From Spirochaetales bacterium (lineage in GTDB: Bacteria; Spirochaetota; Spirochaetia; SZUA-6; RPPD01): 34,201 nt of DNA. The stretch lies in NCBI GenBank assembly GCA_016929065.1, contig JAFGJO010000053.1, positions 1-34,201 on the forward strand, written 5' to 3'. Of the stretch, positions 32,867-34,201 are shown piece by piece; within the stretch, counting starts at the first letter, position 1, and every line of letters starts with the position of its first letter. The position numbers were made by a program, and so were the translations under genes. The notes under the pieces were generated by a model. That model saw only the letters and a program-made list of their open reading frames with translations, ran no database searches and was not told the DNA's origin.

Positions 32867-33877
32867 ATGGAACACTTCCCCCTGCCCCGCCTTGAAAAAA
32901 CAACTCCCGCGCGGGAGATAATTCTGCCCCTGTGTCGTCTTTCTCCCGGAGATGTCTGGACAGATCCGGTTTCCGGCCATCGTGTCGGTTGTCTGGATGC
33001 AGCGGATACCCGGCACATCGATACCCTGATGAACAACAATAAAGCCGCTTGTGCAATTCATGACCCGCCGTACAACCTTGTTGCGTTTCAGGAACAATCT
33101 GTCGAGGCCTTCCTTGAGTGGTGCAGCCGATGGATCGACAATACAAATAATGTCCTTGATGACGACGGCTCACTGTATATCTGGCTCGGCGCAGACCAGA
33201 ATGACGGGTTCCAGCCCTTTCCCGACTTCATGATCATGATGAGGGAAAAAAAATCTTTCAAATCCCGCAGCTTCATTACCATGCGCAATCAGCGGGGGTA
33301 CGGAACACAGAAAAACTGGATGGCGATCCGGCAGGAACTGCTCTATTACACAAAGGGGAATCCCGGTTTCAATATCGACGCCGAGTACACCGACATACCA
33401 AAAATTCTGAAAGGGTACTACAAGGAAGTAGGAGGAGTAATCACTGAAAACACAGAGCGGTCAAAATCAGACTGTATCCGCGCAGGAAATGTCTGGGTGG
33501 ATATCCAGCAGGTGTTTTACCGGATGCAGGAAAATGTCAATGGATGCTATGCGCAAAAACCGCTGCAATCAATAGAGCGGATCATCAGTGCCTCATCGCA
33601 GCCTGAAGATATCGTTATAGACTTTTTTACGCACGCGGGAACAACCCTGATTGCCTGTGAAAAGATGAAAAGAGTATGCTTTACCGCGGATATTGATCCG
33701 GTGTTTTGTGAAATCACAATACGGCGGCTGGAGCATCTGCAGGGAACCGGGAAAACCGGCTGGCAGAACTCGAACCCGTTCGCGGAAGAATTGATTTCCA
33801 TGGGCATAACGGGCTTTGATGAGAAGGGTAATCCAATACATGGAAAACCGGACTTGCGGCAACAGAGTCTTTGGTAG
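32867..33877 (+). CDS. orphan DNA N4/N6 methyltransferase, class beta
   Basis: This is a 336-residue site-specific DNA methyltransferase. Catalytic motif IV DPPY (66-69) comes first and the SAM-binding motif I region DFFTHAGTTLIACE (252-265) near the C-terminus, the order of class beta enzymes. Motif I is FTHAGTT instead of the common FxGSGTT. A TADIDPVFCEI strand carrying the acidic motif II residue follows. The target sequence is unknown. No restriction endonuclease or specificity subunit is adjacent, so it is an orphan, possibly regulatory. Translation may be coupled to the preceding DUF6765 gene: AGGAG lies 11 nt upstream, inside that gene, and there is only a 3-nt gap. Confidence 0.9.
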   Translation: MEHFPLPRLEKTTPAREIILPLCRLSPGDVWTDPVSGHRVGCLDAADTRHIDTLMNNNKAACAIHDPPYNLVAFQEQSVEAFLEWCSRWIDNTNNVLDDDGSLYIWLGADQNDGFQPFPDFMIMMREKKSFKSRSFITMRNQRGYGTQKNWMAIRQELLYYTKGNPGFNIDAEYTDIPKILKGYYKEVGGVITENTERSKSDCIRAGNVWVDIQQVFYRMQENVNGCYAQKPLQSIERIISASSQPEDIVIDFFTHAGTTLIACEKMKRVCFTADIDPVFCEITIRRLEHLQGTGKTGWQNSNPFAEELISMGITGFDEKGNPIHGKPDLRQQSLW

Positions 33878-33920
33878 AATAAAACTCAAAATACAGTGAG
33901 CTCGTAGTAAAAATCAGGGA

Positions 33921-33973
33921 CAGGAAATCAGGAAAACAAAAGAATTTATAATGAAAACAGGAAAGGCAGGAAA
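33921..33973 (+). repeat. four CAGGAAA repeats in a purine-rich tract
   Basis: CAGGAAA occurs at 33921, 33929, 33958 and 33967, as two closely spaced pairs within polypurine DNA after the methyltransferase gene. A similar GGAAAGGCAGGAAA string occurs on the minus strand near 12430-12450. Confidence 0.5.
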
Positions 33974-34074
33974 AGAGAAGAGGGGCGCTCCGCGCTTGCG
34001 GCAGGACATATTTCAAACAAGCGTCTGAATTACTTGAGTTGATGCTCATGAGAATATCGATAAGGAAAGCAGCT

Positions 34075-34116
34075 ATGATAAAAGTCAAGAACTTTTTTAA
34101 GCTGCGATACCTTTAA
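34075..34116 (+). CDS. possible 13-codon mini-ORF, copy 1
   Basis: ATG to TAA encodes MIKVKNFFKLRYL, a short cationic (+4) amphipathic peptide. AGGA lies ~8 nt upstream. The ORF is exactly contained in the 49-bp repeat unit. It may be chance, a leader peptide or a small toxin; there is no further evidence of translation. Confidence 0.2.
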   Translation: MIKVKNFFKLRYL

Positions 34117-34123
34117 GGCAGCT

Positions 34124-34165
34124 ATGATAAAAGTCAAGAACTTTTTTAAGCTGCGATACCTTTAA
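34124..34165 (+). CDS. possible 13-codon mini-ORF, copy 2
   Basis: This is an identical peptide to copy 1. Here AAGG (34115-34118) lies 5 nt before ATG and overlaps the stop of copy 1, so the two would be translationally coupled if expressed. Confidence 0.2.
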   Translation: MIKVKNFFKLRYL

Positions 34166-34201
34166 GGCACTCCTCATAAAATATCCGGGCCTTTTGAATG
34201 T

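Larger units (their letters stand above)
34069..34169. repeat. 49-bp tandem repeat, two identical copies
   Basis: Copies at 34069-34117 and 34118-34166 are identical, followed by 3 nt of a third. Each unit contains nested inverted repeats: outer GCAGCT/AGCTGC and inner AAAAGT/ACTTTT with a 5-nt loop. So each copy can form a hairpin. Each also contains a complete 13-codon ORF. Confidence 0.92.
33878..34201. other. right-edge intergenic region
   Basis: No convincing conventional gene was found between the methyltransferase stop and the window edge. The region holds a purine-rich tract with CAGGAAA repeats, a small GC-rich segment (~33986-34004) and a 49-bp tandem duplication. A long minus-strand ORF overlapping the methyltransferase is considered a shadow. 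Confidence 0.6.

Noticed and set aside
33714-34088. 124-codon minus-strand ORF at the right edge
   Set aside because: Half of it lies antisense to the well-supported methyltransferase, and the rest reads purine-rich repeat DNA on the opposite strand.
34069-34169. Insertion-sequence ends or attachment site
   Set aside because: The repeats are tandem and contiguous, with no transposase or integrase nearby.

Overview
The window looks like a piece of a spirochaete chromosome, probably an anaerobic, free-living or host-associated Treponema/Spirochaetia relative. This rests on family content and style, not on a marker gene. Several lipoproteins have relaxed spirochaete-type lipoboxes (ASSC, FIGC, VTGC, SSC). 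One very large envelope protein joins a PorV/UPF0164-like barrel to FlgD-like Ig modules and an OmpA domain. Base composition is moderate, and AGGAG-type ribosome sites are used throughout. No rRNA, tRNA, CRISPR, integrase or transposase was seen. The region reads as ordinary chromosome with a few accessory genes.

Layout. 1-4.3 kb: a short tandem repeat, a DUF2934 protein, a phosphomannomutase/phosphoglucomutase co-transcribed with an SH3 lipoprotein, and a membrane-anchored unknown. 4.4-7.2 kb: a CheD-like deamidase gene overlapping a hybrid histidine kinase gene. 7.3-10.1 kb: a BdhA-type iron alcohol dehydrogenase and a multicopper oxidase lipoprotein. 10.2-14.6 kb: a TPM-domain (YgcG-like) membrane protein, a standalone RlmK-type rRNA methyltransferase and an FN3 + leucine-rich-repeat lipoprotein. 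15-17.9 kb: six small genes on the + strand (TPR, membrane coiled coil, HAD phosphatase, TM2, GrpB, unknown). 18-24.1 kb: a 2011-residue bacterial alpha-2-macroglobulin lipoprotein with an intact CTEQ thioester. 24.3-26.1 kb: a GHKL ATPase with an embedded Ig-like segment. 26.2-29.7 kb: the OmpA/FlgD-like envelope protein and a DUF1707/LiaF-like protein. 29.9-33.9 kb: an ABC-2 exporter pair, a DUF6765 protein and a tightly linked orphan DNA methyltransferase. The right end holds a 49-bp tandem duplication.

The most unusual system is the CheD/kinase pair. The kinase's membrane-proximal helix contains six consecutive heptads that all read A-x-x-Q-Q-x-x-A. That is the consensus of chemoreceptor sites deamidated by CheD and methylated by CheR, and the overlapping upstream gene encodes a CheD-like protein. 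This suggests, as inference only, a sensor kinase whose signalling helix is tuned by glutamine deamidation outside chemotaxis. Secondary points of interest are the 49-bp repeats, each holding a 13-codon ORF with a Shine-Dalgarno-like AAGG; the GHKL ATPase; the DUF6765-methyltransferase pair; and a 13-bp inverted repeat upstream of the LRR lipoprotein.

Start codons were reassigned from the longest ORF where a ribosome site, promoter or signal peptide argued for it. The cases are the kinase, CheD, alcohol dehydrogenase, multicopper oxidase, TPM protein (TTG), LRR lipoprotein, TPR protein, OmpA-like protein, and the unknowns at 3538 and 17498.
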